Of a DNA stretch of 64,000 nt, positions 17,308 through 26,742 are shown piece after piece. The notes under the pieces were generated by a model that had not been told where the DNA came from, searched no databases, and saw nothing but the letters and a program-made list of their open reading frames with translations. A program made the position numbers and the translations under genes. The first letter of the stretch is position 1. The number at the start of each line of letters is the position of its first letter. The stretch is from assembly GCF_014645555.1 (NCBI RefSeq), contig NZ_BMLY01000002.1, positions 427,109-491,108 on the forward strand, read 5' to 3'. The DNA is from Silvimonas amylolytica. GTDB lineage: Bacteria; Pseudomonadota; Gammaproteobacteria; Burkholderiales; Chitinibacteraceae.

Positions 17308-17338
17308 AGTGCATATGTTTGCCGGACGCAAACACTGT
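17308..17338. repeat. Dyad related to the 24-base palindrome
   Basis: agtgcatatgtttgccggacgcaaacact: GTTTGC and GCAAAC arms around cgga, with outer acagtg / cactgt arms. It lies 40 bases before the preferred nudC start and could be an operator or leader hairpin. Confidence 0.5.
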
Positions 17339-17377
17339 GTCATGAACTTTTGCCATCACAGCGCGTATGATGAATCC

Positions 17378-18211
17378 ATGCCGCTCTCCAGCTTTATTCC
17401 CGCCTTTGCCTCCCGCTGCGCCGATGACGAAGCGCGTTGTTACGCCTTTGTCGGCGACGAGTTGTTGCTTGATGACCGCCGTGGCCTGCCGCGTGCGTCT
17501 GTCCTGATAGAACACCTGGGGCCACCCGAGCTGGACTATCTGATCGGTCATCGTGCCGGCCAACCGTGCCGCTTGTTGTTCTGGCCGCAAACCACACAAG
17601 CACCCGCCGGCTGGATGAACCACAACCTGCGTGCCATTTACGGCCACATGGATGAAGCCGATTTCTGGATCGCCACCCGCGCCAAGCAAATGGCGACATG
17701 GGATCGGGAACACCGTTTCTGCGGGGTTTGCGGCACGAAAACCGAAGTTGCAGAACGAGAACCCGCGCGCGCTTGCCCGGCGTGTGGTCACCGCCATTAC
17801 CCGCGTGTATCGCCGGCGATCATGGTGTTGATCCGCGATGGTGACCGCTTGCTGCTGGCGCGATCGCCCCATTTCAAACCCGGCATGTACAGCGCACTGG
17901 CCGGTTTTGTTGAGGCCGGCGAATCATGCGAAGACACTATCCACCGCGAGGTGATGGAAGAAGTTGGCTTGCGGGTGAAAAATCTGCAGTGGTTCGACAG
18001 CCAGAGTTGGCCGTTTCCGCATTCTTTGATGCTGGCTTTCAATGCCGATTACGATGGTGGAGACATTGTCTGCCAGCCGGAAGAGATCGAAGATGCACAG
18101 TGGTTCACGCTGGATGCCTTGCCCGATTTGCCCATGGGGGCCAGCATTGCGCGGCACTTGATTGAAGCGACCATAACCCGCATGAAAAACGACGCGGCAA
18201 CCGACCAGTAA
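17378..18211 (+). CDS. nudC: NAD+ diphosphatase NudC
   Basis: NudC hydrolyses NADH and NAD+ to NMN and AMP, and in E. coli removes NAD caps from RNA 5' ends. The zinc ribbon is CGVCGTK...CPACGHRHYPR (cysteines near 115, 118, 133, 136). The Nudix box GFVEAGESCEDTIHREV... starts near 175, and the NudC-specific SQSWPFPHS lies near 207. The first Met with family-like sequence is at 17378 (277 residues); the frame is open to 17309 and an ATG at 17342 is an alternative, none with a good ribosome site. Confidence 0.9.
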   Translation: MPLSSFIPAFASRCADDEARCYAFVGDELLLDDRRGLPRASVLIEHLGPPELDYLIGHRAGQPCRLLFWPQTTQAPAGWMNHNLRAIYGHMDEADFWIATRAKQMATWDREHRFCGVCGTKTEVAEREPARACPACGHRHYPRVSPAIMVLIRDGDRLLLARSPHFKPGMYSALAGFVEAGESCEDTIHREVMEEVGLRVKNLQWFDSQSWPFPHSLMLAFNADYDGGDIVCQPEEIEDAQWFTLDALPDLPMGASIARHLIEATITRMKNDAATDQ

Positions 18212-18235
18212 ACGCTTTGGGCCAGATCCTGCGCG

Positions 18236-19150
18236 ATGAATGACCGCACTATCGCCATCACAAAAGACACGCATGACGCTGGTTTTCGCTTTGGCGTGAT
18301 CCTGGCGCTATGCGCCGCGACCGGTTTTGCCTCCAAAGCCATTTTTGTGAAGCTGGCGTACCGTTATCACGTTGATGCCATCACCTTGCTGACGCTGCGG
18401 CTGGCGCTGGCCTTGCCCTTGTTCTGGCTGGTGAAACTGACGCGGCGTGAAGATGGCCCGCCCATGACGCGTGCCGACCGCTGGCACCTGATCGGCCTGG
18501 GGCTGGCCGGTTATTACCTCTCCAGCTTGTTCGACTTTCTGGGGCTGGTGACCGTCAGCGCCAGCCTGGAACGGCTGATTCTCTTTTTGTACCCGACCTT
18601 CACCGTGTTGTTATCGGCCGTCTTTGCGCACCATCCCATCACCCGGCGCGTGGCCGGTGCGTTGGTGATTTCGTACACTGGCATGTTGCTGGTGTTGTGG
18701 CCGGAACTCTCGGCCGCCCAGGGTACCTGGCTGGGAATCGGTCAGGTGTTTCTCAGCACCTTGTGCTACGCCGTTTTTCTGACGTTCAGCCCGCGCGTCA
18801 TTGCCCGCGTAGGCGCCATGCGCTTTACCGAAAATGCCCTTACGGTTTCAGCGGCGGCCATGCTCACGCACTTTGCGCTGACCCGACCCTTGTCGGCGCT
18901 GGTATTGCCATGGCCAGTGTGGGCCTATGCTGCGGTCATTGCGTTGGTCGCGACGGTCTTCCCGATCTACGCGCTCGCTGCCGCCATGGCCCGCATCGGG
19001 GCACCACGGACGGCCATTATCGGTAGCATGGGGCCGATTCTGACCATCTTTCTTGGCGTGCTGATACTGAATGAGCACCTCACGCCGTTACAATGGCTGG
19101 GCACTGTGGTTGTTATGGCCGGGGTCTGGCGCATCAGCCACAAGAAATGA
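18236..19150 (+). CDS. EamA/DMT-family permease
   Basis: This is an inner-membrane transporter of the drug/metabolite superfamily, 304 residues with ten predicted segments in two five-helix EamA repeats. The first repeat starts LALCAATGFASKAIFVKLAY near 22; the second ends with the conserved PILTIFLGVLILNEHLTPLQWLG near 264-286. Substrates of the family include amino acids and other metabolites; none can be assigned. It starts 24 bases after nudC and ends 12 bases before the patB-like gene, so an operon is likely. Confidence 0.85.
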   Translation: MNDRTIAITKDTHDAGFRFGVILALCAATGFASKAIFVKLAYRYHVDAITLLTLRLALALPLFWLVKLTRREDGPPMTRADRWHLIGLGLAGYYLSSLFDFLGLVTVSASLERLILFLYPTFTVLLSAVFAHHPITRRVAGALVISYTGMLLVLWPELSAAQGTWLGIGQVFLSTLCYAVFLTFSPRVIARVGAMRFTENALTVSAAAMLTHFALTRPLSALVLPWPVWAYAAVIALVATVFPIYALAAAMARIGAPRTAIIGSMGPILTIFLGVLILNEHLTPLQWLGTVVVMAGVWRISHKK

Positions 19151-19162
19151 CAAGGATTGCGG

Positions 19163-20317
19163 ATGTTTGATTTTGATACGGTGATCAACCGTCGTGACAG
19201 TGACAGCACCAAGTGGCGCAAGTACGACGAGGACATCCTGCCGCTGTGGGTCGCGGATATGGACTTTGCTTCGCCACCTGCCATCACCGCCGCGCTGCAA
19301 GAGCGCGTCGCGCACGGCGTGTTTGGCTATCCGGACCCGCAAGCCTCACTGGTTCAAACGCTGGTCCTGGCCATGCAGCGCGATTACAACTGGCGCATCC
19401 AGCCAGACTGGCTGGTGCCGCTGCCGGGCCTTGTCGTTGGCTTGAACGTGGCTTGCCGCGCCACGGGTGGGCATGATGATCCGGTGCTCACCGCCACGCC
19501 GGTTTATCCGCCGTTTATGAGTGCGCCCATTTTGTCGCAACGCCGGTTGGTGCGCGTCCCCATGCTCGAAGCAGAAGGCAGCGATGGCACACATTGGGCG
19601 TGGGATATCGACCAGCTTGCCGGTAGCCTTGGACCTGGCAACAACACGCTGATGCTGTGCCACCCGCACAACCCGGTGGGCCGCGTCTGGCGTACAGAAG
19701 AACTGCTGCAACTGGCGGCGGTGGCGCAGCGCCACGACATGATCGTGGTCAGCGATGAAATCCACTGCGATCTGATTCTGGATGCCGAACACAAACACGT
19801 ACCGTTTGCCGCGATCTCTGAAGATGCCGCTCAGCGCAGCATCACGCTGATGGCGCCGTCCAAAACATATAACGTGCCGGGGCTGGGCTGTTCGTTTGCC
19901 ATCATTCCCAACCCGGTACTTCGCAAGAAATTTGCCGATGTCATGCGCGGGATCGTGCCGCACGTGAACATCTTTGGTTATGTGGCCTGCGAAGCGGCCT
20001 ACCGTGATGGCGTGGCCTGGCGTGCCGAGTTACTGGACGTGCTGCGCCGTAATCGCGATCTGGTCATGCAAGAACTGGATGGCTATGAGGGATTGCGGGT
20101 GACCCGGCCAGAAGCGACTTATCTGGCCTGGGTGGATTGCCGCAGCACCGGTATTGAAGACCCGGCTGCGTTCTTTGAAGCGGCGGGTGTGGGTTTGTCC
20201 AACGGGGCAGATTTTGGTCTCAAAGGTTTTGTGCGACTGAACTTTGGTTGTGCGTTGAGCACATTGCAAGAAGCCCTGCGCCGCATGCGCGACGCACTGG
20301 CCAGTCGCGCCAGTTAG
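19163..20317 (+). CDS. patB: PatB/MalY-type PLP-dependent cystathionine beta-lyase
   Basis: This fold-type I pyridoxal phosphate enzyme (384 residues) most resembles PatB and MalY, which cleave the C-S bond of cystathionine or cysteine. Evidence is the start FDFDTVINRRDSDSTKW, LWVADMDFASPPAI near 28, HPHNPVGRVW near 170, SDEIHCDLI near 197 and the Schiff-base lysine in APSKTYNVPGLG near 233. AAGGA seven bases upstream supports the ATG at 19163 rather than a TTG six bases earlier. An aminotransferase role is possible. Its place after an EamA exporter may suggest thiol amino-acid handling. Confidence 0.87.
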   Translation: MFDFDTVINRRDSDSTKWRKYDEDILPLWVADMDFASPPAITAALQERVAHGVFGYPDPQASLVQTLVLAMQRDYNWRIQPDWLVPLPGLVVGLNVACRATGGHDDPVLTATPVYPPFMSAPILSQRRLVRVPMLEAEGSDGTHWAWDIDQLAGSLGPGNNTLMLCHPHNPVGRVWRTEELLQLAAVAQRHDMIVVSDEIHCDLILDAEHKHVPFAAISEDAAQRSITLMAPSKTYNVPGLGCSFAIIPNPVLRKKFADVMRGIVPHVNIFGYVACEAAYRDGVAWRAELLDVLRRNRDLVMQELDGYEGLRVTRPEATYLAWVDCRSTGIEDPAAFFEAAGVGLSNGADFGLKGFVRLNFGCALSTLQEALRRMRDALASRAS

Positions 20318-20393
20318 CCAGGATTGCCGCATTTGGCACAGCGCCGTTGTGTGCGCAGTTAAGCTTTGCTTATTCGTAACACGGGGCGGGACC

Positions 20394-20972
20394 ATGGCCA
20401 GGGAATCGGTGAAGTACGAGTTTGCAGACATCGGGCAAAACCGGGACGCCCGACAAACTGCGCGCGAGCACCTGCAACGCTTCAATAATCCGGCAACGTC
20501 TGATGCCGATCGCGCCGCGCTGCTGCCGCAATTATTTGGTCAGGCCGAAGGCGCCAGTGTGACGCCGCCGTTGTTCCTTGCCAGTGGTCACAATGTGCGG
20601 CTGGGCAAGAAGGTGTTCGTCAATCTGGGCCTGACCATTTCTGGCAGCGCGCCGGTCATCATCGGTGACTACACCCTCATTGCGCCCTGGGTTCAAATCC
20701 ACAGCACCACGCACCCGGTCGATCCGTGGGAACGTCAGCAGGTGGCGTTCACCGCCAAGCCCGTGACGATTGGCGAGAACGTCTGGATCGGTGCCGGTGC
20801 CATTATTTGCCCCGGCGTCACGATTGGCGATCATGCGGTTATCGGTGCTGGCGCGGTGGTCACGCAAGACGTCCCGCGCTGCACGCTGGTGGCCGGCAAC
20901 CCGGCGAGCGTGGTCAGAACGCTGGATGAACCGGATATGGCGACGATATATCTGAAACGGCAAGAAGGGTGA
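20394..20972 (+). CDS. Hexapeptide-repeat (maltose O-acetyltransferase-like) acetyltransferase
   Basis: This 192-residue acyl-CoA-dependent O-acetyltransferase has a left-handed beta-helix of the LacA/Maa/NodL type. The stretch HNVRLGKKVFVNLG is near 68, the catalytic His is in QIHSTTHPVDP near 108, and isoleucine-patch hexads (IGENVWIGAGAIICPGVTIGDHAVIGAGAVV as imperfect repeats) cover about 126-160, with AGNPASVV closing the coil. The acceptor is probably a sugar or glycolipid. The ATG at 20394 has a GGGGCGGG upstream; an upstream extension to 20349 has no family residues. Confidence 0.87.
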   Translation: MARESVKYEFADIGQNRDARQTAREHLQRFNNPATSDADRAALLPQLFGQAEGASVTPPLFLASGHNVRLGKKVFVNLGLTISGSAPVIIGDYTLIAPWVQIHSTTHPVDPWERQQVAFTAKPVTIGENVWIGAGAIICPGVTIGDHAVIGAGAVVTQDVPRCTLVAGNPASVVRTLDEPDMATIYLKRQEG

Positions 20973-21011
20973 TCGATAGAACGATCCTGCCCGCTAAACA
21001 TCCAGGCCGTT

Positions 21012-21017
21012 TATAAT
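21012..21017 (+). promoter_or_regulatory. Possible -10 box of msbA
   Basis: A perfect tataat 30 bases before the msbA start; the region 17 bases upstream does not resemble a -35 box. Confidence 0.4.
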
Positions 21018-21046
21018 CAGCGTTTTGCGCCAGACAAGCCGCCTGC

Positions 21047-22819
21047 ATGAGCAACCGCACCACCAGCCGTAACCTCTATTTCCGCATCCTGCAACAGATC
21101 AAGCCTTATTGGGGCATGGTCGTGATGTCCATGGTGGGCCTTGCCGTTTCTGCCGGCGTGGATGCCGCACTGACGCGTCTTTTGCAGCCACTGGTTGATC
21201 ACAACCTGCGTGCCGATTCGCTCGCCCGCAAGGATGCCTGGATTTTGCCTGCCGTGATTCTGGGCATGGCCGTGCTGCGGCTGGTGTCCAATTTCTCCAG
21301 CGATTACGCCAGCGCGTGGTTGTCTTCCCGCGTGATGCATGATCTGCGTGAACGGATGTTCGGCCGTTTCATGCAGCTGCCGGTGAAGTACTTCGACAAA
21401 TCCTCCGTTGGCGTGCTGGTCTCGCGGGTCACGTATGACGTGAACCAGATCATGGACGCCGGTGTGCAGGTGCTGACGGTACTTGTGCGCGACTCCATGC
21501 TGGCCGTATTCCTCCTGGGCGTGATGATCTACACCGACTGGAAGCTCACACTGCTGTGCGTGGTGTTGTTGCCTGGCGTTGCGTTGTCGATCCGCATTGT
21601 AGGCAAGCGGCAGCGCAAACTCTCGCGCGCGACGCAGTCTTCCATGGGTGAAATGACCAGCATTCTGGATGAGTCGATCTCTGGCCAGCGCATCGTCAAG
21701 GTATTTGGCGGTGGCCAATATGAGACCAGACGTTTTTTCACCGTGAACAACCGTGTGCGTTCGCTCGCCGTGAAACGTGCCGCGACATCCAGCACCAACT
21801 CAGGCTTGATCATGTTCCTGATCGGGATCACGCTGGCGGCCATCATCTACTATGCCAGCTTGCGCGCGCAGGCCGGTGTACTCACCGCGGGTTCGTTTGT
21901 GTCGTTCATGGTGGCCATGATGGCATTGCAAACACCAATCAAGAACATCACCAAGATCAATGAAAGTCTGCATCGTGGTCTGGCTGCGGCAGAGTCTGTG
22001 TTTGCGGTGCTTGATGAAGAAACCGAACACGATCAGGGGACGCAAACGCTGGAGCGTGCCCAGGGTGAACTCAAGGTTGAAGATCTGCAGTTCAGCTACA
22101 ACGACGAGGACCGCGCCGCACTGGATCATGTCTCGTTGACCGTTTCGCCGGGTGAATCGGTGGCGCTGGTCGGTAGCTCGGGCAGCGGCAAGACCACACT
22201 GGCCAATCTGCTGCCCCGCTTTTATGACCCTACGGGTGGCAGTATCAAGCTGGATGGCGTGAAGCTGTCTGATTACAAGCTGCTGGATCTGCGCCGGCAA
22301 TTTGCCATGGTGAGTCAGGATGTCGTGCTGTTCAACGACACGGTGGCTGCCAACATCGCATACGGTGACCCCAATCCCTCGCGTGAGCGCGTGCTGGCTG
22401 CAGCACAAGCCGCCTTTGCGCGTGATTTTGTAGAGGCCATGCCGGAAGGGTTTGACAGTATTCTGGGTGAGAACGGCGTGCGTCTATCTGGCGGTCAGCG
22501 TCAGCGGCTGGCCATTGCCCGCGCCATCTACAAAGATGCGCCCATCCTGATTCTGGATGAAGCCACCAGTGCGCTGGATACCGAGTCTGAACGCAAGGTC
22601 CAGGCCGCGCTGGAAAACCTGATGAAGAATCGCACGACCATTGTGATCGCGCACCGGCTTTCCACCATTGAGAACGTGGATCGGATCATCGTCATGCAGC
22701 ACGGCAAGATTATTGAATCTGGCCACCACAGCGAGCTGATCACCAAGGGCGGTCAATACGCCCATATGCATGCGGCGCAATTTGCCGGTGATGATTCGTC
22801 ATCAGCCGCTAAAGCCTGA
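21047..22819 (+). CDS. msbA: Lipid A export ABC transporter MsbA
   Basis: This is a half-transporter, working as a homodimer, that flips core-lipid A across the inner membrane. It has 590 residues: a six-helix membrane domain (about 20-330) fused to an ATPase domain. Walker A is GSSGSGKTTL near 377, the signature LSGGQRQRLAIARA near 480, Walker B ILILDEATSALD near 502, and the switch His is in IVIAHRLSTI. Length and sequence fit MsbA. The waaA and waaC genes elsewhere in the window serve the same LPS pathway. It is followed by metX after 53 bases without a clear terminator. Confidence 0.9.
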   Translation: MSNRTTSRNLYFRILQQIKPYWGMVVMSMVGLAVSAGVDAALTRLLQPLVDHNLRADSLARKDAWILPAVILGMAVLRLVSNFSSDYASAWLSSRVMHDLRERMFGRFMQLPVKYFDKSSVGVLVSRVTYDVNQIMDAGVQVLTVLVRDSMLAVFLLGVMIYTDWKLTLLCVVLLPGVALSIRIVGKRQRKLSRATQSSMGEMTSILDESISGQRIVKVFGGGQYETRRFFTVNNRVRSLAVKRAATSSTNSGLIMFLIGITLAAIIYYASLRAQAGVLTAGSFVSFMVAMMALQTPIKNITKINESLHRGLAAAESVFAVLDEETEHDQGTQTLERAQGELKVEDLQFSYNDEDRAALDHVSLTVSPGESVALVGSSGSGKTTLANLLPRFYDPTGGSIKLDGVKLSDYKLLDLRRQFAMVSQDVVLFNDTVAANIAYGDPNPSRERVLAAAQAAFARDFVEAMPEGFDSILGENGVRLSGGQRQRLAIARAIYKDAPILILDEATSALDTESERKVQAALENLMKNRTTIVIAHRLSTIENVDRIIVMQHGKIIESGHHSELITKGGQYAHMHAAQFAGDDSSSAAKA

Positions 22820-22872
22820 CGACGCCTGCATTACCACAAGAACAAACCTGCATTTAGCCAACAGGACCGACC

Positions 22873-24012
22873 ATGACCAACCCGTCAAGCGTAGGGATCG
22901 TCTCAGCCCAGAAGGCTGTGTTCGACCAGCCCATCGCCTTGTCGAGCGGCGTGACCTTGCCGCGCTACGAGCTGATGTATGAAACCTACGGCACGCTCAA
23001 CGAAAACCGCACCAATGCCATCCTGATTTGCCATGCGCTGTCGGGCCATCATCACGTGGCCGGCCGCTATGAGGAAACCGACAAAAATCCAGGTTGGTGG
23101 GACAACATGGTCGGGCCGGGCAAACCTATCGATACCAACCGGTTCTTTGTCATTGGCCTTAACAATCTGGGTGGTTGTCATGGCTCGACGGGTCCGTCGT
23201 CCATTGACCCGGAAACTGGTACGCCCTATGGCTCGCGGTTCCCGCTGGTGCTGGTGCGTGACTGGGTTGAAACCCAGGCGCGCCTTGCCGACATGCTGGG
23301 TATTCACCAGTTTGCGGCCATCATTGGCGGCAGTCTTGGTGGCATGCAGGCGCTGCGCTGGACCATCACCTACCCGCAACGTGTGCGACATGCACTGGTG
23401 ATCGCCTCTGCGCCCAGACTTACCGCGCAGAACATTGCTTTTAACGATGTTGCCCGCCAGGCCATCCTGACTGACCCGGATTTCCACGGTGGCGACTTCT
23501 ACGCCCATAACACCGTGCCACGTCGCGGCTTGCGCCTGGCACGCATGCTGGGCCACATCACCTATCTGTCTGATGATGGCATGGGCGAGAAATTCGGCCG
23601 TCTTTTGCGCAGCGGCGAGTACCGCTACAGCTACGATGTCGAGTTCGAGATCGAATCTTACCTGCGCTATCAGGGCGACAAATTCTCTGACATCTTCGAT
23701 GCCAATACGTATCTCTTGATGACCAAGGCACTGGATTATTTTGATCCGGCCCGTCATTACGGCGGTGACCTGGCGACGGCACTCAAAGAGGCGCTGGCCA
23801 AATTCCTGGTGGTTTCGTTTACCAGCGACTGGCGCTTTGCGCCGGAGCGCTCACGCGAGATCGTCAAAGCCTTGCTGGACGCACGCAAACACGTCAGTTA
23901 TGCCGAGATCGAGTCGGCTCACGGCCACGATGCCTTCCTGATGGAGGACGCGCCGTATTTCAACATCATGCGGGCGTATCTGAACCGCATTGCCGCGGAG
24001 GTGAACGCATGA
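22873..24012 (+). CDS. metX: Homoserine O-acyltransferase MetX
   Basis: MetX acylates homoserine in methionine synthesis; in MetX/MetW bacteria the donor may be acetyl- or succinyl-CoA. The 379-residue alpha/beta hydrolase has the nucleophile elbow [10 protein letters not shown] (Ser near 153), [11 protein letters not shown] near 54 and the catalytic His in SAHGHDAFL near 351. The pairing with metW, which overlaps the 3' end by four bases, is the usual arrangement in proteobacteria. Whether it prefers succinyl- or acetyl-CoA cannot be told by eye. Confidence 0.93.
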   Translation: MTNPSSVGIVSAQKAVFDQPIALSSGVTLPRYELMYETYGTLNENRTNAILICHALSGHHHVAGRYEETDKNPGWWDNMVGPGKPIDTNRFFVIGLNNLGGCHGSTGPSSIDPETGTPYGSRFPLVLVRDWVETQARLADMLGIHQFAAIIGGSLGGMQALRWTITYPQRVRHALVIASAPRLTAQNIAFNDVARQAILTDPDFHGGDFYAHNTVPRRGLRLARMLGHITYLSDDGMGEKFGRLLRSGEYRYSYDVEFEIESYLRYQGDKFSDIFDANTYLLMTKALDYFDPARHYGGDLATALKEALAKFLVVSFTSDWRFAPERSREIVKALLDARKHVSYAEIESAHGHDAFLMEDAPYFNIMRAYLNRIAAEVNA

Positions 24013-24602
24013 ACAACCTGAACCTGCGTCCCGACTTGCGTAATGTGGCGGACTGGATCACTCCGAACGGCAGCGTGCTGGATTTGGGTTGTGGCGATGG
24101 CTCGCTGCTGGCCTGGTTGTCAGCCAACAAACGCGTCCAGGGCTATGGGGTCGAGATCGACGTTGAGGGCGTGACCGCTTGTGTCGAGAAGAATGTCGAC
24201 GTGATCCAGACTGACCTGGAAAGCGGTCTGGGCACGTTCCAGGACAATACGTTTGACTATGTGGTGTTGTCGCTGACGATTCAGGCCATGCATAACATCG
24301 AGAACATTCTGGTGGAAATGCTGCGCGTGGGCCGTACCGGCATCGTTACCTTCCCCAACTTTGGCTATTGGGAAAACCGCTGGCAACTGGCGCTGGGCCG
24401 TATGCCCGTCTCAGAGACCATCCCCTACGAGTGGTACAACACGCCCAACATCCACCTTTGCACCATCTATGATTTTGGTCTGCTCTTGAAGAAACTGGGG
24501 ATGAAGGCCACTGGTCAGGTCGTGATGCACCAAGGCCAGAAGGTATCGTTCTTGCCTAACTTGCGTGGCAGTCTGGCACTGGTCCGCTTCGACAAAGCCT
24601 GA
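24009..24602 (+). CDS. metW: Methionine biosynthesis protein MetW
   Basis: MetW is a small class I methyltransferase-like protein (197 residues) needed with MetX for homoserine acylation in many proteobacteria. The SAM motif [15 protein letters not shown] is at 25-39, [12 protein letters not shown] near 84, and [14 protein letters not shown] near 111 is typical of the MetW family. The ATG overlaps the metX stop (ATGA), showing translational coupling. A terminator follows. Confidence 0.93.
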   Translation: MNNLNLRPDLRNVADWITPNGSVLDLGCGDGSLLAWLSANKRVQGYGVEIDVEGVTACVEKNVDVIQTDLESGLGTFQDNTFDYVVLSLTIQAMHNIENILVEMLRVGRTGIVTFPNFGYWENRWQLALGRMPVSETIPYEWYNTPNIHLCTIYDFGLLLKKLGMKATGQVVMHQGQKVSFLPNLRGSLALVRFDKA

Positions 24603-24624
24603 TCTGGCTAGTGTCTGGATGTAT

Positions 24625-24650
24625 AAGGGCTGCCTGGTGCAGCCCTTTTT
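24625..24650 (+). terminator. Rho-independent terminator after metXW
   Basis: gggctgc / gcagccc stem with a five-base loop followed by five T, 22 bases after the metW stop. Confidence 0.85.
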
Positions 24651-24778
24651 CATGTCCGCAAAGCAAGTTTGCCGAGCACAGGATTTGATCCTTGCCGGCT
24701 GTCCAGTGTTTACCCGGTTCGCCCATCACACCGGGCGGGTTATCATGGCCGGACAAAATCCAGTAAACGGAATGTGCC

Positions 24779-25771
24779 ATGTCCTCCCAAACCATACGCT
24801 TTGGCGTGATCGGAACCGGCGGGATTGCCCGTCGTTTTGCCGACGGCCTGCAACTCGTGCCTGATGCCACTCTGGCTCAGGTCTGGAATCACACTGCCGA
24901 CAAGGCCGCAGCCTTTGCCAAAGACTTTGGTGCGACGGCGGCGCCTTCGCTCGAATCACTGCTGGCCAGTGATATCGACGCCGTTTACATTGCCACGCCA
25001 CACAACAGCCACGCCCAGTATTGCCTGGTGGCACTCGGTGCCGGCAAGGCCGTGTTGTGTGAAAAGCCGGCCGCAATCAGCCTGGGTGAGCTGGAAGCCG
25101 TGCTGGCGCAGGCCGCCGTCAGCGGCAAACTCTTCATGGAAGCCATGAAGCCGCCGTTCTACCCGTTGTATCGCAAACTGCGCGAGACACTGCAAAAAGA
25201 CCCCATCGGCCAGATCCGGTTCACCCGTGCCGGTTTTGCAATTCCGGAAGCCCAGTCAGGCGGTCGTTTGTATGATCCGCAACTGGCAGGTGGGGGCTTG
25301 CTGGATATTGGCGTTTACGGCGTGTTTCTGGCTGTGGACTGGCTAGGCGCAGCAGATGACGTGCAGGTGCAAGGCAAGGTTGAAGGTGGGGTAGACACCT
25401 TTGCCGCCATCAACAGCCGTCATCGCAACGGGTTCTCACAGGTGTATTGCGGGTTGGGCGTTGGTGGGTCAGGCGATGCCATGATCGGCGCAACCGGTGG
25501 CCACATTGTGATTCACGAGAAATGGTGGCATCCGGAACGCGCCACAATTGTGTACGCCGATGGTCGCAAGGTAGAACTGCATGAACCGGCAGAAGGTGGC
25601 GGTCTGAACTACGAAGCTGCCCACTTTTGCGAGTTGCTGCGTGAGGGCAAGCGGCAGAGCCCGATTTTGTCGCATGAGACCTCACGCGCCATGATCCGTT
25701 TACTGGATCATGCGCGGGCGGATCTGGGTGTGGTTTACCCGTTTGAACGCGGGCTTATCGGTTCAATCTGA
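24779..25771 (+). CDS. Gfo/Idh/MocA-family oxidoreductase
   Basis: This is a 330-residue NAD(P)-dependent dehydrogenase. The Rossmann motif FGVIGTGGIARRFADGL is at 7-23, and the family motif CEKPAA near 95 supplies the catalytic lysine. The C-terminal domain contains GGGLLDIGVYGVFLA near 171. Closest in style are dihydrodiol/sugar dehydrogenases; the substrate is unknown. The last 17 bases overlap the end of the convergent inositol-phosphatase gene. Confidence 0.85.
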   Translation: MSSQTIRFGVIGTGGIARRFADGLQLVPDATLAQVWNHTADKAAAFAKDFGATAAPSLESLLASDIDAVYIATPHNSHAQYCLVALGAGKAVLCEKPAAISLGELEAVLAQAAVSGKLFMEAMKPPFYPLYRKLRETLQKDPIGQIRFTRAGFAIPEAQSGGRLYDPQLAGGGLLDIGVYGVFLAVDWLGAADDVQVQGKVEGGVDTFAAINSRHRNGFSQVYCGLGVGGSGDAMIGATGGHIVIHEKWWHPERATIVYADGRKVELHEPAEGGGLNYEAAHFCELLREGKRQSPILSHETSRAMIRLLDHARADLGVVYPFERGLIGSI

Positions 25772-26552
25772 CCCAGTCCCGCCAAGGGCCGAACAGGGCA
25801 GCGGTGCGCGCGGCAATGGCTGAGCGTGCCATCACCCGGTCGGCCCAGTAATCATCCAGGTTAAGCGTTGCCAACTGGCAGCCGGCTTCTTCGGCGATCA
25901 GTGCGCCGGCGGCGTAATCCCATAGTTTTTGCGAGCCATGCAGCATGATGTCGACGCGACCGGCCGCCAGAAAACACCAGTCGATGGTAGAAGCGCCAAA
26001 GTTGCGCAGGCTGGCAAACGGAGCGACGGTCACCACGCGGTTGGGCAGGCGGCCGGTGAGGTGTTTGGTCTCGACAATGGCCACGCCGTCACCAGTCTGG
26101 ATGTCCGGCGCAATCAGCGGCAGCGGTTCACCGTTGCACCACGCACCCTGGCCGGCCGCCGCGTAATAACACTCGTCAAGCACTGGCAAATACACCACCC
26201 CCAGCGCAGAGCGGCCTTGCCGCATCAAGGCAATGGAGATCGCGAAGTACGGTAGCCCATGGATAAAGTTGGTGGTGCCATCGATAGGGTCGACGATCCA
26301 CAGGCCATCCGGGTTCTCTTCCAGCAGTTCCAGTTGCTCCGCCGTGGTCATTTCCTCGCCCAGGACCGGGCAATTGACGATCTCCGGCAGGCCTTTGACC
26401 AACGCAACCTGGCTAGCCAGATCAGCTTCGGTAAACGTGCTGCCATCGTGTTTGCGCCCGCCGGCTACTTTCAGGAAACGAGGCATGACTTCGCGCGCGG
26501 CAACGTCGCGGGCAAGGTCACAGATTCGGGTCAGTAGTTCCAGGTCAGACAC
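25755..26552 (-). CDS. Inositol monophosphatase family protein
   Basis: This 265-residue Mg-dependent phosphatase has the family motifs GEEM (metal Glu) near 71, WIVDPIDGTTNFIHGLPYFA near 90-109, and WDYAAGALIAEEAG near 218. These motifs are shared by SuhB, CysQ and histidinol-phosphatase HisN-type enzymes; this sequence is not the usual SuhB (a separate paralogue is expected), so the substrate is left open. The gene is convergent with the Gfo/Idh/MocA oxidoreductase and overlaps it by 17 bases. Confidence 0.87.
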   Translation of the reverse strand: MSDLELLTRICDLARDVAAREVMPRFLKVAGGRKHDGSTFTEADLASQVALVKGLPEIVNCPVLGEEMTTAEQLELLEENPDGLWIVDPIDGTTNFIHGLPYFAISIALMRQGRSALGVVYLPVLDECYYAAAGQGAWCNGEPLPLIAPDIQTGDGVAIVETKHLTGRLPNRVVTVAPFASLRNFGASTIDWCFLAAGRVDIMLHGSQKLWDYAAGALIAEEAGCQLATLNLDDYWADRVMARSAIAARTAALFGPWRDWVRLNR

Positions 26553-26688
26553 AGGGCACTCCGGCTTGGTGGCTCAGTGCTCGATTGTATGCGAGCTCCA
26601 GAGAATGTACTGTCGGAATTTGCCGCACCGCAATACTGGTTTTCCAGGCGGCCTGCGTTTTGTCATGGCAAATGCTGACAAGACCCAA

Positions 26689-26718
26689 TAAAAAACGACC
26701 CGCCTGAGCGGGTCGTTT
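26689..26718 (-). terminator. Terminator of the phosphoketolase gene
   Basis: aacgacccg / cgggtcgtt stem with a short loop; on the minus strand it is followed by TTTTTTA. It lies 25 bases past the phosphoketolase stop. Confidence 0.9.
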
Positions 26719-26742
26719 GTGTTGTGAAACAAGAGAAACAGC

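Noticed and set aside
22820-22872. SAM riboswitch before metX
   Set aside because: The gap is only 53 bases and has no recognisable aptamer structure.
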